Origin: Maratus speciosus
Lineage: Eukaryota > Arthropoda > Arachnida > Araneae > Salticidae
Reading direction: 5' to 3'
Assembly (NCBI GenBank): GCA_963932465.1
Contig: OZ010791.1
Coordinates: 321,528,283-321,592,282, forward strand
DNA: 64,000 nucleotides
Under the pieces are notes generated by a model. The model did no database searches. It was given only the letters and a program-made list of their open reading frames with translations, and was not told where the DNA came from. A program made the position numbers and the translations under genes. This document shows positions 11,457-21,341 of the stretch, in pieces. Numbering within the stretch: the first letter of the stretch is position 1; each line of letters begins with the position of its first letter.

Positions 11457-11738
11457 GGTACTTCTTAGTTATCCCGTCGACCAAATTACTGCCGCCAAAT
11501 TGTAAGATTAAATGCCAATAATGGTTGCCGTTAATTAATTAATTGTAAGTTTAAATGCCAATAATTGCCAATAAAACCATTAATTTGACGTTTTATTTGT
11601 ATTTCTATTACTGTTTTACTAATTCATTTGTTCTTTCGTTATTTAAATTAAAATTATGTCAATGTGTATAATTTGGCAAGTAGTTTGGCGATTTATATAA
11701 TTTGGTGAAATTGGTTAGCGGGATAACTAAGAAGTACC
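11457..11738 (-). mobile_element. MITE-1 copy 2 (282 bp), inverted
   Basis: Starts GGTACTTCTTAGTTATCCCG and ends with its inverse ...ACTAAGAAGTACC. The interior is the reverse complement of copy 1 with substitutions. Confidence 0.82.
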
Positions 11739-11817
11739 AATATGTATTTATATATATGTTATATGTATAATTTCATATATAACATATATAAAAACAATTA
11801 CATATATAACGTTTATA

Positions 11818-12113
11818 GGTACTACTTAGTTATCCCGTCGACCAATTTCGCCAAATTATAGAAATCGCAAATCCACTCGCCAAATTATACAAATTGACAT
11901 AAATTTTATTTTAAATAACGAAAGAACAAATAAATTAGAATAACATTAATAAAAATATAAATAAAACGTCGAAATAAAAGTCTCTTGATGACGTAAACAC
12001 GTGTAACTTGCTTAAATTCAAGTGAATGTGACATTTACGATCAATCATTATGGGCATTTAATCTTATAGTTTGGCGATAGATTTTTGGTCAACGAGATAA
12101 CCAAGTTGTATCC
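11818..12113 (+). mobile_element. MITE-1 copy 3 (296 bp)
   Basis: Starts GGTACTACTTAGTTATCCCG. The right end has decayed to AAGTTGTATCC. The interior matches copy 1, including a CTTGATGACGTAAACACGT word. Confidence 0.8.
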
Positions 12114-12131
12114 GTTTATAATATAAAAGAT

Positions 12132-12333
12132 ACAGATGTCATATTCGCTCCATATTGGCGCGATTTTTTTTTTGTTGCCAATTTGGCGAAAAGATAAACA
12201 GCATAAACAACATAATCCGGGTTACCACATCATGCAAAATAACGACACTTTGACGCAAGTTAAGTACCCGTTGCCTATATGATATTAGCGACAGAAACAA
12301 ATCGCGCCAATATGGGGCGAATATGACATCGGT
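12132..12333 (-). mobile_element. MITE-3 copy 1 (~202 bp)
   Basis: Inverted ends ACAGATGTCATATTCGC / GCGAATATGACATCGGT, followed inwards by CCATATTGGCGCGATTTTTT on both arms. Interior 'aacataatc.gggttaccacatca' is the inverse of copy 2. Confidence 0.82.
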
Positions 12334-12481
12334 ACCATATAAAAATATATGTTTTTAAAATTTAAAAAACTATGTTTTTCTATGATTTTGAAAAATTTGG
12401 TGAGATGCTAAATGGTCCTTTTGGCGTCATTTAAAATACCTTCGCCAATCTCGCCAGCCAGAACAAGATACGCAACTCGGT

Positions 12482-12671
12482 ACAGATGTCATATTCGCCC
12501 CATATTGGCGCGATTTTTTTCTGTCGCCAATATCATATAGGCAACGGGTACTTAACTTGCGCTAAAGGGGTTGATGTGGTAACCCAGATTATGTTGTTTA
12601 TGCTGTTGATGTTTTCGCCAAATTGGCAACCGAAAAAAATCGCGCCAATATGGGGCGAATATGACATCTGT
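12482..12671 (+). mobile_element. MITE-3 copy 2 (~190 bp)
   Basis: Inverted ends ACAGATGTCATATTCGCC / GGCGAATATGACATCTGT with the same inner GGCGCGATTTTTT words. Opposite orientation to copy 1, 148 bp away. Two short open frames here are palindrome shadows. Confidence 0.85.
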
Positions 12672-12755
12672 TCCCGCAACTCTTCCCCATTTTTCGATAG
12701 CAAAAGTTGAAACATCATGAATTTTAATAAATACACATTCAGTTATTCATACTTT

Positions 12756-13052
12756 GGTACTACTTGATTATGCCGACGACCAAAAACCAATCGCCAAAGT
12801 ATAAGATTAAATGCCAATAATGGATGATCGTAAATGTCACATTCACTTGACATTAAACACGTTAACGAATTTTTTACATCATCAAGTGATTTTTAATTTC
12901 ACTTTTTATTTGCATTTTTATTAATGTTTTGTTAATTTATTTGTTTTTTCGTTATTTAAAATAAAAACTACGTCAATTTGTATAATTTGACAAACAGTTT
13001 GGCGATTTGTATAATTTGGCGAAACTGGTCAACGGGATAATCAAGTAGTACC
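12756..13052 (-). mobile_element. MITE-1 copy 4 (297 bp), inverted
   Basis: Starts GGTACTACTTGATTATGCCG and ends ...GATAATCAAGTAGTACC. The interior follows copy 2. Its right end lies 34 bases from the stop of the membrane-protein frame at 13087. Confidence 0.82.
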
Positions 13053-13086
13053 CATATTTTTTATTAATGTAATTCTAATCAAAGTC

Positions 13087-13473
13087 TCATACTTCTGAGG
13101 GAAGCAAAGGATTGACCTCGCGGTTTGAAACATCATATTCTGGAATTTCTCTGGGCGTATTATAAGGATCCTGTTGGTTCTCATTGTCTTCTTTTCCATT
13201 GTTCTGATTTTTTCTCAAATGCAAAACATGTTTTCTAAAGTATAAAAGGCATGAAAATGCTGCAGCAAAGACTCCCCTGACTAAAACAGATACCAACATC
13301 ATTGATTTGCTCACAAACGTGATCGCAAAGAACATCATACAATCGGCAGCACAATTCACAACGTCTACAATGGTAGAGCACACTGACATGAAAAATAAAG
13401 CTATATAAATGCCGATTAATTCAACTGAAATTTGCATAATTTCCAGCATCAATTTAAGTAAGGCCAATACCAT
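13087..13473 (-). CDS. Unknown small membrane protein, single exon
   Basis: A 128-residue frame starts at ATG 13473-13471 in the context ACCATGG, which is a strong eukaryotic start. The frame stays open 23 codons further upstream, but without an ATG before a TGA stop. Two long hydrophobic segments, residues about 5-35 (MLEIMQISVELIGIYIALFF) and 42-78 (ITFVSKSMMLVSVLVRGVFA), suggest two to four membrane passes. A basic stretch (RKHVLHLRK) and a polar tail rich in N, Q, E and P, ending PLLPSEV, follow. An AATAAA signal lies about 22 bases past the stop (minus strand, 13065-13060), inside the 34-base gap to a MITE. I do not recognise the family. Intactness in a landscape of dead frames is the main argument that it is a gene. 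A chance frame or a viral remnant remains possible. Confidence 0.45.
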   Translation of the reverse strand: MVLALLKLMLEIMQISVELIGIYIALFFMSVCSTIVDVVNCAADCMMFFAITFVSKSMMLVSVLVRGVFAAAFSCLLYFRKHVLHLRKNQNNGKEDNENQQDPYNTPREIPEYDVSNREVNPLLPSEV

Positions 13474-13542
13474 GGTTCTAGAAAAATTAATTTCACTACG
13501 AGAAATTTTTTTGATAATGAAATCAATATCAGGCTGTTTCAA

Positions 13543-14250
13543 TATTCATTTTTTCCCTTACATATTTTGCTGGAACAACTGTGATAGACGCGGGATATTT
13601 TAAAATTAAAGTAAATGTTTTGCCATAATTATTTTTGTAATTTTGCCTTCATTTTGATTATACGTTAACGGGGCAACATATCTCTGTGAATTAAATTTAA
13701 ACCATTGATGAAATAACAAATAACTACGCGGCAATTTCATTTCGCCAAAAACCGCCTAAAAAGTGTTGTCGTGATTAATCACGTGGTTTAGCACAAACCC
13801 TGCCCCAAATTAGCATTGAATAAGCTGAGTTATGTTCTGTCCACATGGTCAGGGTTTTGGTTCAGGGTTTACACGATTGGTCAAAATTTACTTGGGCAAG
13901 GCGTCAGCGTCCTCTGACGATTGACTTCATACATTAAATGCTAATGGGCTTGTCTTCTAATAGGTCTTATATGCCTCTCTACAGCATACTACATCTTCAA
14001 AATTGACCGAGAGGCGGCAGAACAAACAATCAACTCATCGAGTTGACTGCTGAGATTCCAAGATTAGTTAAAACTCTATTTGCATACTAAAATGCATTTG
14101 GTCATATCTTAAGTCATATCTTAAATGAAAACACCAATGAATTCATCAAATTTCTTAAATTTTTATTTCAGTCCCTCAACCCCTCGATTAATATATCTAC
14201 GGATAGGTTGAATAACGGAGTTTCGTTCGGATATAGGTTTGTTTAGAACA
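13543..14250. other. Unassigned intergenic DNA
   Basis: No gene or element supported. Slightly less AT-rich around 13800-14060, with no recognisable coding similarity. Confidence 0.35.
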
Positions 14251-14252
14251 CA

Positions 14253-14632
14253 TTGCGCCCCCCTGGTGGTAGAAAGTGGAACTAACATATTTTACAGAGC
14301 GTGCGCAGCATGCCTGATATACGGTGCCGCAGGCAGCCACGACCCGTGTCGGAGGTTCTTATATATCATATTGGGCCCTTAATCGAGTGGCTGTTACCAT
14401 TTTTTCCTAATAGTAGTTTCAGCAAGTTTCTTAAATTCTTATTTGAGTCCCAATCTGTCCTGGCATTGGAAAGTGGAATTAAAAGATTTTCAGAGCGAGC
14501 GACGTAGCATACCTGCTTGCCTGCTATGCACAGCCGCAGGTAGTGTTGACGCGTGTCGGATGTTCATATAAAACATATTATGCTCCCTGGTGGTGGAAAG
14601 CGGAACTAAAGTACCTTGCAGAGCGTGCATGG
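14253..14632. repeat. Degenerate tandem repeat with CCTGGTGG and CAGAGCG words
   Basis: The word series 'cctggtggt.gaaag.ggaact.a...cagagcgtgc' occurs at 14259-14302 and 14584-14628, with a weaker middle copy at 14458-14490. Between them 'gccgcaggc...cgtgtcgga.gttc' also recurs. About two and a half diverged units. An open frame at 14301-14507 is a by-product. Confidence 0.6.
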
Positions 14633-14639
14633 TTTGGAT

Positions 14640-14798
14640 ACAGTTTGGTTACGGTTAGGGTTAAATTACAGTTAGGTTAGAGTTGGTTTACATTTAGGTT
14701 ATATTTAAGTTACAGTTAGATTATGGTTATGTTACAGTTAGGTTGCGGTTAGGTTACAATTACGTTACGGTTATGTTAAAATTAGGTTATGGCTAGGC
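14640..14798 (+). repeat. TTAGG-like degenerate tandem array
   Basis: About 160 bp built from variants of GGTTACAGTTA and GTTAGGTTACGGTTAG. The units contain TTAGG, the arthropod telomere word, but the period is about 11-12 bases rather than 5. It is therefore a telomere-like internal satellite at best. Confidence 0.6.
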
Positions 14799-14799
14799 T

Positions 14800-15254
14800 T
14801 TTTGACACAGGATGAACATTACGCATGTTTTTATTACAAAAATATACTTAATTTTATACAGTAGTCCTAAAATTTTAATACTGTACACTACTAACCCTTT
14901 AGCTAAAGGTCGAGTATAGATTTCATTCACGTATAGTCGGATTTAATAAGGGTGATATAATGGGTTTGAAAATCAAAATGTTACGTGTATAACAGTGATT
15001 TTTAGAACTGAATATCAATATCAATATGTTAGCACAAAAAATTATGCATTCGTCGAAAGCGTATAAGCCCTCAACCAACCCCCCCCCCCCCCCCAGTTTC
15101 CCGTTGCAGCTATTTCGCGCCTTTTTACCACTAAATATAATTTTTTTTTTAAATAAATAATCATTGTTTAACGTCTGATATACGATTTAAAAATAAAAAT
15201 ATATTACAACTCATCAGACATACAAGTAAAAATTACATAAATACATTTAATACA
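14800..15254. other. AT-rich stretch with a poly-C run
   Basis: No gene. A long C run lies near 15077-15095. The remainder is AT-rich and unassigned. Confidence 0.35.
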
Positions 15255-15267
15255 ATTAAAAGCAAAC

Positions 15268-15297
15268 GTTTCGAGCTAATTTTTAGCCCCTCATCAG
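15268..15297 (-). ncRNA. Hammerhead-ribozyme-like core
   Basis: The minus strand reads CTGATGAG, then a stem-loop in which GGGCTAA pairs with TTAGCTC around AAA (one G-T pair), then GAAAC. Those are the conserved core words of a hammerhead ribozyme with a plausible helix II. Helices I and III in the AT-rich flanks are not clear, so catalytic activity is unproven. Such motifs are known in Penelope-like elements and retrozymes. No coding part of such an element lies beside this one. Confidence 0.4.
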
Positions 15298-15299
15298 TG

Positions 15300-15659
15300 C
15301 AATAAATAACATTCAAATGACAGAAAACTATATATCATGTTTACAGTTAAAAATTACTAGCAGTTAAAATTAAATAAAATATAAAATTTCATAAAAGGTC
15401 AAATTTCTCATAAGCGAATATTTGACCGCATATTTTTCAAAATGACGTACTTTTTGCACAACTTTTATGCCACAAATACAGCGATCGAGCTCCAAAATGT
15501 ATCAGTATTATCACCATGAATTTTTACAATGCACGTGTTAAACTTTATCTCGTAATAATCAATTTTCTGTTTTAATTCTATCAATTTAAATATTAACGTA
15601 ATCTCCAAAAAGTTTGTAGACGTCTTAAATTTTCCACTGATTAAAGCTGATATATTTTT
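15300..15659. other. Upstream region of the 343-residue frame
   Basis: No element recognised. AT-rich, with no clear TATA/initiator pair close to the start codon. Confidence 0.3.
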
Positions 15660-16691
15660 ATGGCTGTAAATTCAAGAAACCGGCATAAAATGTTTCCGGA
15701 TGAAAATTCTATAGCAGATTTCAGAAAAGGTTTGAAAAAAATATTATTGGATTTCAACAGTTCGCCTGCCAGATATTTTTGTCCTTTTGCAAATGAGATG
15801 CTTAATGACATTTGTCATGGGTTGGCATCTAAAATCTCACAGAGGACTCAAAAAGGCATTATAACAAAGAATGGCGTGTTTAATTGCATTAACAAACTTT
15901 TTCCTGAAAATATCAAGTATCGTATATTTGAACAGATCAAAATCAACCCAGAAATCAGTAGTATCATCCGAAATCTGGTTAGCACTGTCTCTCAGCTTAA
16001 TGTAACAGATAATGCAATGGGCGATATTCAACATTTAATTCAGAACCATGTTACTGACCCGAGAATTGAGAGGACAGCTCCAGGGTCACAAGCACGGGTT
16101 TCTACGAAAAGAAAACTTTCTGAATGCTCGACTGAAATCAATGTTGACTCAACATTTACCGGAATGTTAGCTAATAAAGAGCAGCACACACAGTCTCTTC
16201 CGTTCAACGAGCTAAGTGCTCCTGTTGACAATGGCTCTGAAAATTGCTGTATCCTAATTTCAGAAACCGCCCACCATTTGCAAACCAGTTTAATGAATCC
16301 AGCAGTATTTCCAGTTGACCATACGACACATAATAAACATCAGGAAGAAGATGATGCAATTGCAATCGATGTAGATTTTCCGAATAGGCAGAAAAATGAA
16401 AGACAAGCAGTTGAGACGTCTCAGATGAACAAAAATGAGCTTCTTGAACTACGAAGTAAGATGCAGGATGAACTTCAGCAACTTTCATCTGTTCAAAGTA
16501 GCGGCTTGGTGTTGCACGAAAGTGGAGGAAATGATAGTTCTGTGCAGAAAAATAGAAATAACGAAGAACAAGGGTCCTTGATGATACCACCGAACACTAA
16601 TGCGAGGTTGATATGGCGAAGACGCCCTGCTACTAATTATTTCTTTGAACGATGGTATTTACATTTATTGCCACTCTGCCCTTTATTGTAA
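15660..16691 (+). CDS. Unknown 343-residue protein, possible H2B-like histone-fold N-terminus
   Basis: Intact single-exon frame from ATG 15660 to a stop at 16689-16691. An AATAAA signal lies at 16778-16783, 87 bases after the stop, where a 3' end would be expected. Residues about 40-105 resemble the helix-strand-helix of histone H2B: FANEMLNDI, then ASKISQRTQKGIITKNGVF, then INKLFPENI. The I-T pair before the last helix and the L-x-P after it fall where H2B has TIT and LLLPGEL. One residue of length difference in helix 2 weakens the match. Residues about 125-300 are polar and low in structure, with a charged E/Q-rich stretch at about 260-285 (NELLELRSKMQDELQQLS) that could be a coiled coil. 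The C-terminus is aromatic and hydrophobic. If the fold is real, the protein would bind DNA or a histone partner. Function unknown. A domesticated or viral origin is possible. Confidence 0.5.
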   Translation: MAVNSRNRHKMFPDENSIADFRKGLKKILLDFNSSPARYFCPFANEMLNDICHGLASKISQRTQKGIITKNGVFNCINKLFPENIKYRIFEQIKINPEISSIIRNLVSTVSQLNVTDNAMGDIQHLIQNHVTDPRIERTAPGSQARVSTKRKLSECSTEINVDSTFTGMLANKEQHTQSLPFNELSAPVDNGSENCCILISETAHHLQTSLMNPAVFPVDHTTHNKHQEEDDAIAIDVDFPNRQKNERQAVETSQMNKNELLELRSKMQDELQQLSSVQSSGLVLHESGGNDSSVQKNRNNEEQGSLMIPPNTNARLIWRRRPATNYFFERWYLHLLPLCPLL

Positions 16692-16913
16692 CAAACTTTT
16701 AATGTAAATTTGTAACACTATTTGATTTATAGCTTCAGTTAGTCATGATAAATTTATTTGGTGACAAAATTTTTATAAATAAAAGATTAAAAAACTTATA
16801 TTAAAATAGCGTTTGTTATAAGGTTAATATAATAAGGTTGCTATTCCGTTAACACATTAACTGGTGTATTTCAGCGATTAAGTGCTGTAATAATTTTTCT
16901 ATTTTTCAATAGG

Positions 16914-17179
16914 GGTACTTACGTATTATCGGTTCCCTAAACATAGAATGCTAAAAAAAGTTAGGTAAGTACCTAAATTATACTTTATTCTTTTAGTATA
17001 GTTTATAATTTTTGTTATTTATTTACTATTATTTATTTTATTTTATTTTAAATGATTTACCAATGTATTTGATGATGTTAATTACTGTTTTGAACGTGAC
17101 TGGCGACAGTAAACAAGATTGGTAATTGATAACCTTTTTTAGCATCCTATGTTTAGGGAACCGATAATACGTAAGTACC
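16914..17179. mobile_element. MITE-2 (266 bp)
   Basis: Inverted ends GGTACTTACGTATTATCGG / CCGATAATACGTAAGTACC, continuing inwards for about 50 bp (TTCCCTAAACATAG... mirrored). The GGTACTT...TTATC start resembles MITE-1, so the two may share a transposase. A right half of another copy is at about 35870-35986. Confidence 0.85.
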
Positions 17180-18094
17180 GAAAGGATTTAACAAATTCCC
17201 CTCTAAGGAGTTAAGAGGGGGTCGAAAATTATAGGACATTTTGCCATATCTCTGCTTCAGTTATAGGTAGAAGCGGGAAAATCAAGATAACAAACCTACT
17301 AAAAAATAGTTACTACAGTACTTCAGTGATTTAGATCCATTATGTCGCCAACATCGTGTTTGAACTGGATAATGTAAGATTATATGAATGAGACAAGAAT
17401 TGTGGATATTTGATTGGATGTTAAGAAAATATATTTTTTTTTATTTCATCTTTGCTAGATATATTTAGTTTTATTCAAGATTCTTTTATACAAACCGACC
17501 AGCATAACGGAGAAGGCTGCTAGTACTATATAAACTTCTTGGAGGTTTTATTTCTCGAATAAAATCGTTAATAATTATCGTATGCTGTTATTATAAAATC
17601 GATTTAAGCTCAAAATAAAATTTGTGAGAGAAAAATATTTAGCGTTCTCTGATTAACGCATGTAAAAATAAATGTTGTGACTTTTTTATGTTAAAAGAAA
17701 GTCACCTTATCATTTGCCCCTAAATGGAAAATTCAAACTTACTTTTTCTCAAAATGTAAGCATAAAAAGCCCATGCCTTATTTAATATTCCTTTCGTAGG
17801 AAATTCGATCCATGGAATTTCAAATATCTTCCACCAGCAAAACATGTGGTTTCAGATGAAAACTTCTCTCAACGTTTTTCTTTGATCCCTGAAGAAATTA
17901 AACTTGGGCTTGTCTCTATAGACTTTTTGATATGGTGATTTTATTTAAACGGAAGCTAAATGGAGAAAATAGATCACATCTTTAGTAATCTAACCATTTA
18001 GATTATTTCTCCTTTAGGATAATTAATCTGTAACTGCATAATAAAAAGGGATAGAAACGTTAGTATAAATATAACATGAATTGGCCTTTAAGAA
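17180..18094. other. Unassigned AT-rich DNA
   Basis: No gene or mobile element recognised. Confidence 0.35.
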
Positions 18095-18420
18095 ATTTTT
18101 GTATCCTCGTATAGGAAAAATATACTTTAACTGCAATTTGTTTGAAAAGTGCATCTGAATTTATTTTTGAGATATTATTATTTCTTTTTAATGCTATTTA
18201 AAAGTGCATCTGAATTTATTTTTGAGATATTATTATTTTTTTAATGCTAATTAAAAGTGCATCTGAATTTATTTTTGAGATTTTTTTTTTGTAGTTTTTA
18301 ATGCTATTTATGTAATGGTGGCAACTAAAATACTTCATTTCAGTAGAAAGTAAAGGAGAAATATCAGATTATAGCAATAACAAAAGTTCCGATATTGTAC
18401 AACAAATTTTTTCTAGATAA
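18095..18420 (+). repeat. Family A internal fragment with a 3x ~54-bp tandem expansion
   Basis: Shares GCAATTTGTTTGAAAA, 'catctgaatttatttttgagatatta' type words and 'tactccatttctgtagaaagtaaagga' type words with copies at 28816 and 53800. Within it the unit beginning AAAAGTGCATCTGAATTTAT is repeated three times at 18145, 18200 and 18253. The other copies have it once. Confidence 0.72.
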
Positions 18421-19302
18421 ACTAGTTTTTCACAATGTTGAAGTCCAAGTTTATATTTTTAGTCATTTATATTTATGCTGCTTATTAGGTTGTCTCTCGA
18501 TTATATTTCAAACAAACAAAAATTTGGAAAATATTTAAATAAAAACGTAATAAAAAATTCGAAATTCATAAAAATTTATCATATTTTTTGTTATAATTTG
18601 TTTTCCAAGAATAGTTTGCAGAAATTTCCTGTATTAAGAAAAACATGAAAATTCGTTCACTTGTCTTAAAATATTAAGGTGGACAAACCTCTGAAGAATA
18701 GTGTCTCGAGATAAGTGAATTTAACCTCTTCACTCCGTAGATCTACATATGCGGACATCAATTCTTTCTCTTTTTAAAAAAGGTTCTCTGATATAATTGC
18801 AATCACGGTCTCTGAATAATATACTTCGATGTCCAAGAACGGCAGGAATGCAAATAAATAAAAACTCTTGTTCTGAAGTCAAACTTGAAAAAAAAAATCA
18901 GTAATAATCAATAATATTGCTTTAATACTCACAAGGAAGGTCTCCATACGGACATACACCGAAAAATCTGAAAAATTATAGAATGTTCTTCTCATGAGGA
19001 TAGATATTTTCATTTAAAAAAGTCCTTCCGGCCAGTGCCGGGAGGAAGAGGTAGCTTTCAAATTCCTTATTTTAAAAAAGCCAACTTATATTATTCAAAC
19101 ACACGAAGCTCAATTTAGTGGAAACCGAATGTAGGAGATTCAATACTTATTTTTATCAATACTAAATCATTATGAATGAGAATTTCGCGAAATTAGTCAT
19201 CTTCATCCAAGCTGCTTTTATTTAAAGTAACTTATATTTGGCTGAGATGTTGATGTATACTATCCACGTGCCTTCTTACATGGAAATGGGCGAATACGTG
19301 TG
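18421..19302. other. Unassigned AT-rich DNA
   Basis: No supported feature. One small GC-richer patch at about 19020-19060 is not identified. Confidence 0.35.
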
Positions 19303-20290
19303 TTATCGCGTGACAAATACAAGATCGTTTCAAAATGTTAGCCATACTTGAAATTCAAAGTGCTATAATTCAACCATTTTTTAAGATATAAACAAAAGAA
19401 CAAATTTTCAGAAACAAAATCTGCTCCGGAATCTTTGTATCAAGGTCAAACACATAAAAAAATCTTTTTCATTTTCCAATTTTTTAATACCTCATTTTAC
19501 ATTTTAAATTAAAATTTTTTTAATGGTAACCCTTTTGAAACAAGATGGCGAATGAAGCTGGCCAACGAACTCGGTCGAGACATTGGTATGTACTATGAAC
19601 AGACCAAGTAACATCCAAATCGGTTCATAAATACGCCTGTTATCGCGTGAAAAAAATCAGGAAGTTTCAAAATGTCAGCCACGCTAGAAATTCAAAATGC
19701 TATAACTCAGCCATTTTTTAAGATATAGACGAAACAAAAACTGCTCCCGAATCTTTGTATCAAGGTCAAATACATAAGAAAAAAATATGTTTTCAATTTT
19801 CAATTTTTTGGTACCACATTTCAAATTTAAATTTTTCTTAAAAATTTAAATGGCTGCCCTTTTTAAACAAGATGACGCATGAAGCTGGCCAACGAACTCG
19901 GTCGAGACATTGGTATGTACTATGTACAAACGAAGTTACATTGAAATCGGTTCGTAAATACGCCTTTTATCGCGTGACAAAATTCAGGACGTTTCAAAAT
20001 GTCAGCCACGCTAGAAATTCAAAATGCTATAACTCAGCCATTTTTTAAGATATAGACGAAACAAAAACTGCTCCGGAATCTTTGTATAAAGGTCAAATAC
20101 ATAAGAAAAAAATATTTTTCCATTTTCAATTTTTTGGTACCACATTTCAAATTTAAAAGTTTTTAAAGATTTTTAAATGGCCGCCATTTTGAAACAAAAT
20201 GGCGGATGAAGCTGGCCAACGAACTCGGTTGAGACATTGGTATGTACTATGTACATACCGAATTACATCCAAATCGGTTCAGAAATTCGA
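19303..20290 (+). repeat. Tandem repeat, three units of ~330 bp
   Basis: The word TTATCGCGTGA recurs at 19303, 19640 and 19967, each followed by 'cgtttcaaaatgt.agcca...aattcaaa.tgctataa', 'ctgctcc.gaatctttgta' and, near the unit end, 'gctggccaacgaactcgg'. Units are similar but not identical, so the array is not recent. Confidence 0.85.
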
Positions 20291-20311
20291 GAGTTACAGT
20301 ATGACAAAGGT

Positions 20312-20312
20312 C

Positions 20313-20350
<38 letters not shown>

Positions 20351-20375
20351 ATATATATATATATATATATATATA
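20312..20375. repeat. (TA)n microsatellite
   Basis: About 64 bp of alternating TA with one GG interruption, at the end of the ~330-bp tandem array. The Tyr/Ile-repeat frames predicted across it are artefacts. Confidence 0.95.
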
Positions 20376-20689
20376 TCAATTTTGAACGGAGGGTGGTTTC
20401 GGGGTCTGGGGGTCATGATCGATGAAAATATACCAAAATTTTTTGAAATCGCTTTCCTCCGAACGGCTGCAATAGGTAGCTTTTTGTAATGAAAGCTACC
20501 TAAAAGTTCGGCGGATCCTCGATAGAGCGTACATAAAAAAAATAATGAAAATTTCGTTATTTGGCGATTTATCACCGGTTAGCGATGGAATAAAATTTCA
20601 AAAAATAATTTTTAAGATCAAGTACTCTTTAAGGTAAAAATTTTTCATGATGAACTTGTTTAAATTTAATTTAAATATTTTTAGTTTTG
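20376..20689. other. Short non-coding stretch with a hairpin
   Basis: A perfect hairpin AGGTAGCTTT/AAAGCTACCT with an eight-base loop lies at about 20475-20502. No gene. Confidence 0.4.
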
Positions 20690-20852
20690 TTAGTTTTAGT
20701 TTATTAGCCCCGGTACGGTATGCTATTTCTTTCTCCAAGCTTATTTTGTGTCGCCTCAAAAAATAACGTTACCTTACAGAAGCCAGCCGTATAGCAAAGC
20801 AGTACGATTAAATACTCTATAGCAATTTTTATACCGTCGTATTGGAAAAAAA
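20690..20852 (+). repeat. Family A, left part, interrupted by the Helitron
   Basis: Matches 53610-53800 (TTAGCCCC, 'ggta.ggtat...tttctttctcc', 'cagccgta.a.caaagca', 'ttttataccgtcgtattgg'). The match breaks at 20852 and resumes at 28816, exactly flanking the Helitron. Confidence 0.78.
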
Positions 20853-21341
20853 TCATATATATTAAAAGAAAAGGCTATTTTTGTCAGCTCAGTGCATCAA
20901 AAATGAATATCTGCGCATGCGTCCAAAATCTCTTCCGGGCTGTCCGATCTCTTTCACTGAAGTGAACGATTCACCGTAGACAGAGAAACATGATCACATC
21001 ATCGCAACTTTTACTCCGTGTATCATCGTCATCAGGGTAAACAGCGCATGTGCGGACACTGTGGTCCAATGGGAGTTCAGTGTGTGCACAAGACTTCCTG
21101 CCTAGATACAGATTTATTCTTAGGATCTTAGGCAATGAATAATTTATTCTCCCATGCTGTAGTCGTTAATATAGTAGCACGCACGTTGCTATCTCTAATA
21201 TTATTTACTGTAAGGTGCTGCTTTGAAATAGTAAGTTTATTTGTTATTATTTATTTTATTTTGCTGTGTCCATTTCGATCTCTATTATTTTGCTCTGCTG
21301 TTTAATTTTCATAGCGAGTCCTAGGCTTATTTAGTTTAGTT

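Noticed and set aside
12486..12736. Two complementary frames of 67-74 codons both starting MSYSPHIGAIFF
   Set aside because: Shadow of the MITE-3 inverted ends.
20199..20575. Frames with Tyr-Ile repeats on both strands
   Set aside because: Translation of the (TA)n microsatellite.
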